The notes below the pieces were generated by a model. It ran no database searches and was not told the DNA's origin. It worked only from the letters and a program-made list of their open reading frames with translations. Shown piece after piece: positions 16,498 to 23,192 of a DNA stretch of 64,000 bases. How positions within the stretch are numbered: position 1 is the first letter of the stretch; every line of letters begins with the position of its first letter. Both the position numbers and the translations under genes were made by a program. Origin of the DNA: Seohaeicola_A nanhaiensis (GTDB lineage: Bacteria; Pseudomonadota; Alphaproteobacteria; Rhodobacterales; Rhodobacteraceae); NCBI RefSeq assembly GCF_042654245.1, contig NZ_JBHSGI010000005.1, positions 372,001 through 436,000 on the forward strand, written 5' to 3'.

Positions 16498-17427
16498 TCA
16501 GGACGGCGACACCCAGCTGACCACCAGCGGGAAGGTCAGGATGCTGATCGCCGTCGAAAACAGGATCGCCGCCGACACCCGCTTGGCCGCGACGCCGTAG
16601 TGCTGGGCCAGCATGAACACGTTCCCCGCCACCGGCATCGCCGCGGCCGCCACCACGATGGTCGCCTCATAGGGCTTCAGCGGGAAGATCACCAGCACGC
16701 TGACCGCCACGAACAGCGGATGCAGCACCAGCTTGCAGAAGGTCAGCCAGCCCGCCACCTCGATGCGCTCGGCCGATTTCCCGGCCAGCGAGGCACCGAT
16801 GGCGAACAGAGCCCCGGGCGTCGCGGCGCCCCCCAGCACGGTCAGGAAATCGTTCATCACCGCCGGCACCGGGATCGCGAAGGCGCTCCACAGCATCCCG
16901 GCCGAGATCGCAACGATCATCGGGTTCCTGACCAGCCCCAGCCCCACCGTCTTCAGCACCGCAGGCCGCATCCGCCCGTCGCGCACGCCGTTGATCAGGA
17001 TCACGATCAGCGACGAGAAGACGATGAGGTCGGTCGCCAGCACCAGCATCATCGGACCGATCGACTGTTCGCCGAACAGGATCACGAACATCGGCAGGCC
17101 CAGAAAGCCGACATTGCCGATCACCGCGCATTGCGCCTCGATCGCCGCCACCTGCACGTTCAGCCCGCGCAGAAAGGCCACCGCCGTGGCGATGCCATAA
17201 ACAAAGGCGGTGCCCCAGAGATACCCCGCGATCAGCCGCCCGTTGAACACCGCCGCCATGTCGAGGTTCGCGGCAAAGCGGAACAGCATCGCCGAGAGGG
17301 CAAAGTAGAACACGAACTTCGTCAGGTAGGCCGTCGCCTCCGCCGTGAAAAAGCGGGTGTAGCCGGCCCAGTATCCCAGACCGATGATCGCGAAGAACGG
17401 CAGCGTGCGCAGGAAGATGTCGATCAT
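16498..17427 (-). CDS. AEC-family transporter (auxin efflux carrier-like)
   Basis: 309 residues with about ten hydrophobic segments, starting MIDIFLRTLPFFAIIGLGYWAGY. Conserved AEC features are NVGFLGLPMFVILFGEQS in the middle and AAAMPVAGNVFMLAQHYG near residues 260-277, containing the family's helix break at the presumed transport site. AEC proteins move organic acids such as malate or malonate across the inner membrane; substrate is not predictable. It ends 17 nt before the fghA start in the same direction, so it may be the first gene of that operon. Confidence 0.87.
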   Translation of the reverse strand: MIDIFLRTLPFFAIIGLGYWAGYTRFFTAEATAYLTKFVFYFALSAMLFRFAANLDMAAVFNGRLIAGYLWGTAFVYGIATAVAFLRGLNVQVAAIEAQCAVIGNVGFLGLPMFVILFGEQSIGPMMLVLATDLIVFSSLIVILINGVRDGRMRPAVLKTVGLGLVRNPMIVAISAGMLWSAFAIPVPAVMNDFLTVLGGAATPGALFAIGASLAGKSAERIEVAGWLTFCKLVLHPLFVAVSVLVIFPLKPYEATIVVAAAAMPVAGNVFMLAQHYGVAAKRVSAAILFSTAISILTFPLVVSWVSPS

Positions 17428-17480
17428 GTCCGGACCGGGTTACCCGCTTGTCCGCGCCCCCGCAAGCATTCGCGTATCGG

Positions 17481-17513
17481 CTTCCTCTTGCCGGAAATAT
17501 CCCCGCCGGAGGC
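17481..17513 (+). repeat. Intergenic repeat, single-module copy C
   Basis: A 33-nt module running from CTTCCTCTTGCCGG through AAATATCCCCGCCGGAGGC lies in the 110-bp gap between mbfA and the AEC gene. It is identical over all 33 nt to the second module of copy B at 50214-50246, although the two sites are 33 kb apart and the flanks differ. Confidence 0.75.
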
Positions 17514-17537
17514 TCCGGCGCAGCCGGATTGCAAGGC

Positions 17538-18512
17538 TCACCCGCTCCCGATCAGGATCCCCGCCCCCAGCACCAGCGCGCCACCCAGGACCACCTGCAG
17601 GGCCGCGCGGAAGAACGGCGTGTCCATATACCGGTTCTGGATCCAGGCAATCGCCCAGAGCTCGACAAAGACGATGCAGAAGGCAATCGCCGTGGCGGTC
17701 CAGAAATGCGGGATGAGATAAGGCATCGCGTGCCCCAGCCCGCCCACGGCCGTCATCACGCCCGAGGCGATCCCCCGTTTCAGCGGCGAGCCGCGCCCCG
17801 ACAGTTCCCCGTCGTCCGACACCGCCTCGGTGAAGCCCATGGAAATCCCCGCCCCGACCGAGGCGGCGACGCCAACAAGGAAGGTCGTCCAGGTGTCCTG
17901 CGTGGCAAATGCGGTGGCAAAGATCGGCGCCAGGGTCGAGACCGAGCCGTCCATCAGCCCCGCCAGTCCCGGCTGCACCCAGGTCAGCACGAACTGGCGA
18001 TGCGCCGTCGCATCCTCGTCGCTGCGCGTCTCGCCGTCCAGCAGCCGCGCCTCCAGCTCGCCCGCCGTCGCCTCATGACCGGCCTCCGCCGCCGCCAGAT
18101 CGCCCAGCAGCTTGCGCGTCGCCGCATCCGTGGTGCGCGCGGCGGCCTGCAGATAGAACCGCTCGGCGTCCTTCTCCATGCCCTCCGCCTCTTCGCGGAT
18201 GCGCTCCAGCCCCAGGTTCTCGACCAGCCAGACGGGGCGGCGATAGTAATACCCCGCCACATGCTCGCGCCGGATCAGCGGCACCACGGCGCCAAAGCGC
18301 GCCTCGTGCAGCGCCAGCAGCCGGGCGCGATGCTCGTCCTCCTCGGCCGCCATGCCGTCGAACAGGCCCGCGCTGGCGGGAAAATCCGCCCGCAGCCGTT
18401 CAGCATAGCCGCGATAGATCCTTGCGTCATCCTCTTCCGACGAGATCGCCAGGGCCAGGATTTCCTGCTCGCTCAGGTCGGAAAATCGTTTGCGTTGCGT
18501 GAGAAAGCGCAT
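17538..18512 (-). CDS. mbfA: Membrane-bound ferritin MbfA (ferritin-like domain fused to VIT1/CCC1 transporter)
   Basis: 324 residues. The N-terminal half (about 10-165) is a ferritin/rubrerythrin-like four-helix domain with acidic metal ligands: SSEEDDARIYRGY, AAEEDEHRARL (ExxH), EAEGMEKDAERFYLQAA and AAAEAGHEATAGE (ExxH). The C-terminal half (about 175-324) is a VIT1/CCC1-type membrane domain, beginning WVQPGLAGLMDGSVSTLAPIFATAF. Known MbfA proteins export iron from the cytoplasm and protect against peroxide under high iron. An Irr-type element lies directly upstream (18525-18539) and an AAGAGG ribosome site 8 nt before the ATG. Divergent from the TetR gene. Confidence 0.92.
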   Translation of the reverse strand: MRFLTQRKRFSDLSEQEILALAISSEEDDARIYRGYAERLRADFPASAGLFDGMAAEEDEHRARLLALHEARFGAVVPLIRREHVAGYYYRRPVWLVENLGLERIREEAEGMEKDAERFYLQAAARTTDAATRKLLGDLAAAEAGHEATAGELEARLLDGETRSDEDATAHRQFVLTWVQPGLAGLMDGSVSTLAPIFATAFATQDTWTTFLVGVAASVGAGISMGFTEAVSDDGELSGRGSPLKRGIASGVMTAVGGLGHAMPYLIPHFWTATAIAFCIVFVELWAIAWIQNRYMDTPFFRAALQVVLGGALVLGAGILIGSG

Positions 18513-18524
18513 GACCGCCTCTTA

Positions 18525-18543
18525 TTAGAACGATTCTAACATA
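18525..18543 (-). promoter_or_regulatory. Irr iron control element at the mbfA promoter
   Basis: The perfect dyad TTAGAA-CGA-TTCTAA occupies 18525-18539, 13 nt upstream of the mbfA ATG. It matches the iron control element bound by Irr in alphaproteobacteria (TTAGAA-N3-TTCTAA core), as recalled from published regulon work. On the minus strand a possible -10 TATGTT (18543-18538) overlaps the element's upstream edge, with TTGCCA (18565-18560) 16 nt before it. Irr bound here would block transcription when iron is low. Confidence 0.75.
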
Positions 18544-18583
18544 CCCACCCGGTGGCGTTTGGCAATCACCCTTCTCTCAGTTG

Positions 18584-18610
18584 TTGAAACTGAACCAATC
18601 GGTTTATATT
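18584..18610 (+). promoter_or_regulatory. Candidate promoter and operator dyad of the TetR gene
   Basis: A -35-like TTGAAA (18584-18589) and -10-like TATATT (18605-18610) are 15 nt apart, short of ideal. The interval contains AACC-AATC-GGTT (18593-18604), a dyad whose arms extend imperfectly outward. Placement across the core promoter suggests autorepression by the TetR protein encoded 26 nt downstream. No experimental basis. Confidence 0.4.
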
Positions 18611-18635
18611 CGACATCAGGAATGAAGGAGTCTCC

Positions 18636-19253
18636 ATGAGCCCCCACGCCCCCATCGTCCGCACCGGCCGCAAATTCGCCCAGGTTCTGGAAGGCGCGCG
18701 CGAGGTCTTCATGGCCGACGGGTTCGAGGGCGCCAACGTCGACGACATCGCCCGCGTGGCCGGAGTCTCCAAGGCGACGCTCTACAGCTATTTCCCCGAC
18801 AAGCGGCTGCTCTTCATCGAGGTGGCCACCACCGAATGCCGCCGCATGGCCGAGCGGACGCTGGAACTGGTCGACCCGACCGCGCCGCCGCGCGAGGTGC
18901 TGACCATCGCGGCCCAGCAGATCGTGCCCTTCCTGCTCTCGGACTTCGCCCAGCAATGCTTTCGCACCTGTCTGGCCGAACGCGACCGCTTTCCCGAACT
19001 GGCGCGCACCTTCTACATCAACGGCCCCGAGAACGGCAAAAGCCAGCTCCGCGCCTATATGGCCGAGGCCGTCGCGCGCAACGAATTGCGCATCGACGAC
19101 CTCGACATGGCGGCCGAACAATTCGCCGAACTTTGCAAGGCAAGGCTCTGGAATCGCGCGGTTTTCGGCATCCAGACCAAGTTTTCTCCGGAAGAGATCG
19201 CCGCCGTTGTCAGCAATGCCGTCGACACCTTCCTCGCCCGCTACGGCGTCTGA
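18636..19253 (+). CDS. TetR/AcrR-family transcriptional regulator
   Basis: 205 residues; AAGGAG lies 7 nt before the ATG. The N-terminal DNA-binding domain is clear: KFAQVLEGAREVFMADGFEGANVDDIARVAGVSKATLYSYFPDK at about residues 13-56, with helix-turn-helix VDDIARVAGVSKATLYSYF. The C-terminal ligand domain contains FRTCLAERDRFPELARTFY, a pattern of the AcrR-C/TetR_C_7-like group. It is divergent from mbfA across a 123-bp region and may regulate itself. Ligand and other targets unknown; the adjacent Irr element suggests mbfA is controlled by Irr rather than by this protein. Confidence 0.9.
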   Translation: MSPHAPIVRTGRKFAQVLEGAREVFMADGFEGANVDDIARVAGVSKATLYSYFPDKRLLFIEVATTECRRMAERTLELVDPTAPPREVLTIAAQQIVPFLLSDFAQQCFRTCLAERDRFPELARTFYINGPENGKSQLRAYMAEAVARNELRIDDLDMAAEQFAELCKARLWNRAVFGIQTKFSPEEIAAVVSNAVDTFLARYGV

Positions 19254-19257
19254 GCGC

Positions 19258-19665
19258 CTAGGGCTCGCCCACGCTCAGCACCGTCACCGCGCGCGCCTCG
19301 CCGTCCCCCGCCGTCCAGCGGAAGGTCGCGCCCACCGCCAGCCCGATCAGCGCCACACCCACCGGTGTCATCAGCGAGGCTTTCCCCTGCGAGATATCGG
19401 CCTCCTCGGGGAACACCAGCGTCACCGTATGCTCCTGCCCGCTGGTCTCGTCGCGATAGGTCACCGGCCGCCCGATCGCAACGATATCGGCGCGCAAGCG
19501 GTCGCCCGAGACCACCTTGGCGCGGTTCAGTTCCTCCAGCAACAGATCGGCCAGGGCGGGATTGCGCTGCAGCGCCCCTTCGGCCAGCGCCTCGATGCGC
19601 GCCATCGTCTCGCGCGCCAGAACGATTTTCGGCTGCCGCTGCGGTCTCTGAGTATTTGTGGTCAT
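19258..19665 (-). CDS. rnk: Rnk-type GreA/GreB C-terminal domain protein (nucleoside diphosphate kinase regulator)
   Basis: 135 residues from ATG 19665, with AAAGGA 10 nt upstream. The N-terminal half is a short helical region (ARETMARIEALAEGALQRNPALADLLLEELNRAKVV) and the C-terminal half is the GreA/B-C FKBP-like fold: GRPVTYRDETSGQEHTVTLVFPEEAD, then ISQGKASLMTPVGVALIGLAVG. Known Rnk proteins bind RNA polymerase near the secondary channel without the acidic coiled-coil tip of GreA, so they compete with Gre/DksA rather than rescuing stalled complexes. Convergent with the TetR gene (4-nt gap). Confidence 0.85.
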   Translation of the reverse strand: MTTNTQRPQRQPKIVLARETMARIEALAEGALQRNPALADLLLEELNRAKVVSGDRLRADIVAIGRPVTYRDETSGQEHTVTLVFPEEADISQGKASLMTPVGVALIGLAVGATFRWTAGDGEARAVTVLSVGEP

Positions 19666-19731
19666 GATATGTCCTTTCATTTCCGCCAGATCGGCGGCGC
19701 TCTTCGTGTTCAGTGTTAAGGTCTCGGCCCG

Positions 19732-20148
19732 TCAGTCCGCCGCGATGGCCAGCACCACCAGCGTTGCAACGCCGCCGTCGCGCGGCAGCGGCGCGCGTTG
19801 CAGCGGCCTCATACCCAGCAGCGTTGCCCCCAGCAGCGAAACCACCGAAACCTGCCCGGCCTGCGCCGCCGGCGCATCGGTTAGCCAGGCGCTCTGCGCC
19901 CCGCCGCCACTGGCCATGTAGACCACCTGCCGTCCCGGCAGGGCACGCGGCTCGTCCGGCGCCACGGTCCGCGCGCCCGCTCGTTTGGCCCGCAGGATCT
20001 CGGCCACCGCGCCGGGCAGCTCCGCATCCTCCAGCATCGGCCCCAGCCACTCCCGCACCTCTGGCGTCAGCGCATACTCCGCCGGATCGAAAGCCGGAGG
20101 CGTGAGGGCGGGGCCCGCCCGCAGGCGGTTCTGCTCGCAAATCGACAT
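19732..20148 (-). CDS. Diverged Rnk/GreA-C-like protein
   Basis: 138 residues from ATG 20148, with GGAGAA 5 nt upstream. On its own it looks hypothetical, but its C-terminal 65 residues align with the neighbouring Rnk protein: GRQVVYMASGGG with GRPVTYRDETSG, and GQVSVVSLLGATLLGM with GKASLMTPVGVALIGL, the conserved core of the GreA/B C-terminal fold. The charged strand-loop residues of Rnk are largely lost and replaced by Ala/Gly/Leu. N-terminal half (FDPAEYALTPEVREWLGPMLEDAE) is shared with no recognised family. It lies 66 nt upstream of rnk in the same direction, so the two are probably co-transcribed paralogues. Relationship is by eye only. Confidence 0.6.
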   Translation of the reverse strand: MSICEQNRLRAGPALTPPAFDPAEYALTPEVREWLGPMLEDAELPGAVAEILRAKRAGARTVAPDEPRALPGRQVVYMASGGGAQSAWLTDAPAAQAGQVSVVSLLGATLLGMRPLQRAPLPRDGGVATLVVLAIAAD

Positions 20149-20162
20149 GATCGTTCTCCACA

Positions 20163-20180
20163 GACGGGCCAAGGCCCGTC
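20163..20180 (-). other. Hairpin in the leader of the Rnk-like gene
   Basis: Perfect 8-bp stem GACGGGCC/GGCCCGTC with an AA loop, ending about 5 nt before the GGAGAA ribosome site of the Rnk-like gene. A second perfect stem, CCCGAGC-GAAG-GCTCGGG, is at 20242-20259 in the same 230-bp leader. Neither has a T-run. They could restrict translation or be leftovers of a repeat. Confidence 0.35.
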
Positions 20181-20378
20181 GTCATTCCAGGTCAGGGGAA
20201 AAGTATCTCGGGAGGTCGCGGAAACGCCGGACTTCAGACCGCCCGAGCGAAGGCTCGGGTCAGCAGAAGAAACCGGGAAAAGGCGTGCCGCGTGATCATG
20301 CCTGAAAGATGGGCAACCCATCGGTCGAAGTCAAGACGCCGGGCCAGAGGGACCGGCGCCCGACAGAAAACGCGCCGC

Positions 20379-20768
20379 TCAGCGCACCGTAACAGTGATG
20401 CAGCCGCGCAGCGACTGGCCTTTGACTTCGGGGGTGGTGTTCTTGGTGCAGAACCTGTCCTTGCCCTTGAAGCCCGCCGCAGGCGTGTAAAGCAGCCCCT
20501 TGCCCGGAACGATCGACACAGTCCCGTTGCTCGGCGCCTTGGTCAGCGCGACCTCCATCGCCTCAATGCGTTTCTTCGGATTTTCGAAGATGAAGCCGAC
20601 ATAGCTGATCTTGCAGCTCTTGTCCTTGGTCGTCATCTCGAATTCGCCCTGCCCCTTGCCACTGGCCCAGCCGCGACCGTTGGTGCCCTTGCATTCCGCC
20701 TGCGCGGCCGAGGCGCAGATCGCGCTCCCGACCAGCGCGATGACAGCAAGCCCAAACCTAGAATTCAT
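20379..20768 (-). CDS. Small secreted protein with Ig-like (cadherin-type) C-terminal region
   Basis: 129 residues from ATG 20768 (GGAG 8 nt upstream). Residues 1-25 form a Sec signal peptide (MNSRFGLAVIALVGSAICASAAQA, cleavage after AQA). The mature protein is about 104 residues with four cysteines (CKG, SCKI, FCTK, GCIT), likely two disulfides. The C-terminal stretch GTVSIVPGKGLLYTPAAGFKGKDRF follows the pattern of bacterial Ig-like/cadherin-like repeats (YTPAAGFxGxDxF). Function unknown; probably a single-domain periplasmic or extracellular protein. An unusual long hairpin lies in its leader. Confidence 0.75.
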   Translation of the reverse strand: MNSRFGLAVIALVGSAICASAAQAECKGTNGRGWASGKGQGEFEMTTKDKSCKISYVGFIFENPKKRIEAMEVALTKAPSNGTVSIVPGKGLLYTPAAGFKGKDRFCTKNTTPEVKGQSLRGCITVTVR

Positions 20769-20795
20769 GGTCAAACTCCACATAAAATGTCTCGT

Positions 20796-20843
20796 AAACA
20801 GCTGAAACCCTAACTCAATGGATTGTCAGGGTTTTGGCTGTTT
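20796..20843 (-). other. Long hairpin in the leader of the small secreted protein gene
   Basis: AAACAGCTGAAACCCT (20796-20811) faces AGGGTTTTGGCTGTTT (20828-20843): 14 of 16 positions pair directly and the other two are G-T type contacts, around a 16-nt loop. On the minus strand it ends 27 nt upstream of the start codon. It has an AT-rich tail on both sides, so it could be an attenuator, a translational control element, or a terminator for plus-strand transcription, though no plus-strand gene precedes it. Confidence 0.45.
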
Positions 20844-20969
20844 CAATTTTTACGCGAAACCGCCGACAGTGCAAAAGATTTGTAGGTTGGCCCGCCTGTC
20901 CGGGCGCGGGCAAGGCCTTTCCTCCCGGCACCCCTTGACACTGCCGCCGCAGCGCAGAGAAATCGCCCC

Positions 20970-21659
20970 ATGTCCCGCCCTATGCATCTGACCGATCACC
21001 TTGTCTCCCGCGCCTTCCGATGCGTTCCGGAACCGGACGACTCCGAACTGGACGGCTGGACCCGGCTGGACGACGCCGCCATCGCCGCCGAGGCCGACAC
21101 GATCCTCGCCGAGCGTCCGCCCGGGCCACTCTATGTCTTCGCCTATGGCTCTCTGCTGTGGAAACCCGAGTTCGAACCCGCTGCCACCCTGCGCGGCGTG
21201 GTCCACGGCTGGCATCGCGCCTTCTGCATCGAACTCACCTCCTGGCGCGGCACGCCCGACGCCCCCGGACTTATGATGGCCCTGCTGCCCGGCGGCCGCT
21301 GCACCGGGCTGGCGCAGCAGGTGCCCGAAACGCAGATCCACCAATCCGTCGCGGCCCTGGTGCGGCGCGAAACGCCGTATGACCAGCTGCTCGGCTCGCG
21401 CACCTGGCTGACGGTCGAGACGGCGCAGGGCCCCCTCTCCGCCCTCACCTTCTACGCGCCCCCGGCAGGCGAGCAACTCCGCACCGATCTCGGCATCGAC
21501 GCCACCGCCCGCCTGATCGCGCGCGCCTGCGGCCATGCCGGCTCGAACGTCGAATACCTGCACGAAACGATGAAATCGCTGGGCGCCCACGGCATCCGCG
21601 ACGGCCAGCTCTGGCGCCTGCAGAAACTGGTGGCGGCCGAACTGGCGCGGCTGCCGTGA
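20970..21659 (+). CDS. chaC: ChaC-type gamma-glutamylcyclotransferase
   Basis: 229 residues, usual for bacterial ChaC. The substrate-binding loop YVFAYGSLLWKP (about residues 55-66) is the family signature, and the catalytic Glu is expected in the ALVRRETPY segment (about 135). C-terminal ARACGHAGSNVEYLHETMKSLGAHGIRDGQLWRLQ matches the ChaC ending. The enzyme degrades glutathione to 5-oxoproline and Cys-Gly in the cytoplasm. Transcribed alone, convergent with the NYN-LOTUS gene. Confidence 0.9.
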   Translation: MSRPMHLTDHLVSRAFRCVPEPDDSELDGWTRLDDAAIAAEADTILAERPPGPLYVFAYGSLLWKPEFEPAATLRGVVHGWHRAFCIELTSWRGTPDAPGLMMALLPGGRCTGLAQQVPETQIHQSVAALVRRETPYDQLLGSRTWLTVETAQGPLSALTFYAPPAGEQLRTDLGIDATARLIARACGHAGSNVEYLHETMKSLGAHGIRDGQLWRLQKLVAAELARLP

Positions 21660-21728
21660 CGTGGCGGAAACCGGGACGCCGGGCGCCCCGGAATCGTCAC
21701 TCCGATAATCTGTAGCAAAATCAGATAG

Positions 21729-21769
21729 TTGACCCCCCGTCCCAGCTGGGACGCCTGAAAATGGGTCAA
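21729..21769 (-). terminator. Nested dyad between chaC and the NYN-LOTUS gene
   Basis: An inner perfect 16-bp palindrome CGTCCCAGCTGGGACG (21738-21753) sits inside outer arms TTGACCC (21729-21735) and GGGTCAA (21763-21769); the right outer arm includes the stop codon of the NYN-LOTUS gene. It could act as a terminator in both directions, although no T-run follows, or as a protein-binding site. Confidence 0.4.
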
Positions 21770-22515
21770 TCCAGCCGGCGCACCATCAGCTGATTGCCTT
21801 CGCCCACCCGGGTTTCGAACAGCTTCAGCTCCTTGATCAGATCGCTGAGCTTCTTCTTCCCATAGCTGCGCGTATCGAAGTCCGGGTTCGCCGCGCTGAT
21901 ATACTGCCCGATCTGGCCGAGGGTGAACCATTCGTCATCCTGGTTGATCGCATCCATCGCCCGGATCACCAGCTTGCTCGGATCCTCCAGCGCTGCCGGC
22001 GCCTCGGCCGCCGCCGGTGCCGCCACAGTCTCGGCCGGCTTCACCGGCTCGGGGCGTGGCTTGGCCTTGGTATCCGGCACCAGGTTCTCGACATAGATGA
22101 ACCGCTTGCAGGCCTTCACGAAGGCCATGGGCGTCTTGCGCATCCCCATGCCGAAGACATCCAGCCCCTGCTCGCGGATGCGGCTGGCCAGACGGGTGAA
22201 ATCGCTGTCCGACGAGATCAGCACGAACCCGTCGAACCGGCCCGAATGCAGGATGTCCATCGCATCGATCACCAGCGCGATGTCGCTGGCGTTCTTGCCG
22301 GTGGTATTCGCGAACTGCTGGTGCGGCACGATGGCCAGCGCCGCCAGCTTGTCCTTGCTCCACCCCTGCGGACCACCCCCGGCGAAATCGCCATAGATGC
22401 GCCGGATACTCGCCTCGCCCAGCGAGGCGATCTCCTCGAACATCGCATCGGCATATTTCGCAGAGATATTGTCCGCATCGATCAGAACGGCCAGCAGCTT
22501 GCGCGGATCGCTCAT
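21766..22515 (-). CDS. NYN-domain ribonuclease-like protein with C-terminal OST-HTH/LOTUS domain
   Basis: 249 residues. The N-terminal NYN (PIN-like) nuclease domain (about 5-150) has the acidic residues LAVLIDADNIS (D13, D15), ASDIALVIDAMDIL and VLISSDSDFTRLASRIREQGL, expected to bind Mg2+ and cut RNA. After an Ala/Pro-rich linker (KPRPEPVKPAETVAAPAAAEAP), residues about 175-249 form an OST-HTH/LOTUS domain: LVIRAMDAINQDDEWFTLGQI and SYGKKKLSDLIKELKLFET, a winged-helix fold that binds RNA in other proteins. This is the LabA-like architecture. It starts 2 nt after the clpP-like gene on the same strand, so they are probably co-expressed. Confidence 0.87.
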   Translation of the reverse strand: MSDPRKLLAVLIDADNISAKYADAMFEEIASLGEASIRRIYGDFAGGGPQGWSKDKLAALAIVPHQQFANTTGKNASDIALVIDAMDILHSGRFDGFVLISSDSDFTRLASRIREQGLDVFGMGMRKTPMAFVKACKRFIYVENLVPDTKAKPRPEPVKPAETVAAPAAAEAPAALEDPSKLVIRAMDAINQDDEWFTLGQIGQYISAANPDFDTRSYGKKKLSDLIKELKLFETRVGEGNQLMVRRLD

Positions 22516-22517
22516 CC

Positions 22518-23123
22518 TCAGGACAGTTCGTCGACGGAATGGATCAGCTTGCCGACCAGCCCGTAATCCAGCGCCTCCTTGGTGGTCAGCCAGAAATCTC
22601 GCCGGGTGTCCTCGGCGATCTTCTCGGGCGTCTGGCCGGTGGCCTCGGCGAACAGCTTGTGGAAGCGCTCCGACATGATGCGGATCTGCTCGGCCTGGAT
22701 CATCAGGTCGCTGACCTGTCCGCCGATCCCGCCCGAGGGCTGGTGCAGCAGGAACCGCGTGTTGGGCAGGCAATAGCGGTTCTCGCGCTCGGCCCCGACA
22801 AAGATCAGCGCCCCCGCGCTCGCCACCCAGCCCGAGCCGATGGTGCGCACCTTGGGGCGGATGAACTTGATGATGTCATGCACCATGTCGCCGGATTCGA
22901 CGTGGCCGCCGGGCGAGGAGATGAAGACGTTGATCGGCTCGTCGCTGTCCTCTGCCAGCGCCAGCAGCTGCATCACGGCGCGGCGCGCCACCTTGTCGTC
23001 GATGGCGCCGGTGATGATGACGTTGCGCGACTTGAAGAACAGCTGTTCCGCCTTGCCGGTCGGCGGCGCATCCGTCTGCTCTTCGGGGCGGGTCTCGTCA
23101 TCGTCGTTGAGGTCATACTGCAT
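22518..23123 (-). CDS. clpP: ClpP-family ATP-dependent protease proteolytic subunit
   Basis: 201 residues from ATG 23123. The catalytic triad is intact: Ser102 in GWVASAGALIF, His127 in RFLLHQPSGGIGG, Asp176 in DTRRDFWLT. The central block INVFISSPGGHVESG is typical. The N-terminal tail (QYDLNDDDETRPEEQTDAPPTG) is acidic and unlike the housekeeping ClpP, which normally starts with SYVPMVVEQT and is next to clpX; no clpX or tig is here. It is therefore probably a second ClpP paralogue, perhaps forming mixed barrels with the main one. Next gene downstream is the NYN-LOTUS RNA protein. Confidence 0.9.
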   Translation of the reverse strand: MQYDLNDDDETRPEEQTDAPPTGKAEQLFFKSRNVIITGAIDDKVARRAVMQLLALAEDSDEPINVFISSPGGHVESGDMVHDIIKFIRPKVRTIGSGWVASAGALIFVGAERENRYCLPNTRFLLHQPSGGIGGQVSDLMIQAEQIRIMSERFHKLFAEATGQTPEKIAEDTRRDFWLTTKEALDYGLVGKLIHSVDELS

Positions 23124-23192
23124 CGCGTCTCGTCTCCATGGAGCGTTCCGGTGGAACCTAGAGGCTCGGCGCGGCAGGTTCAACGGGTGGCG

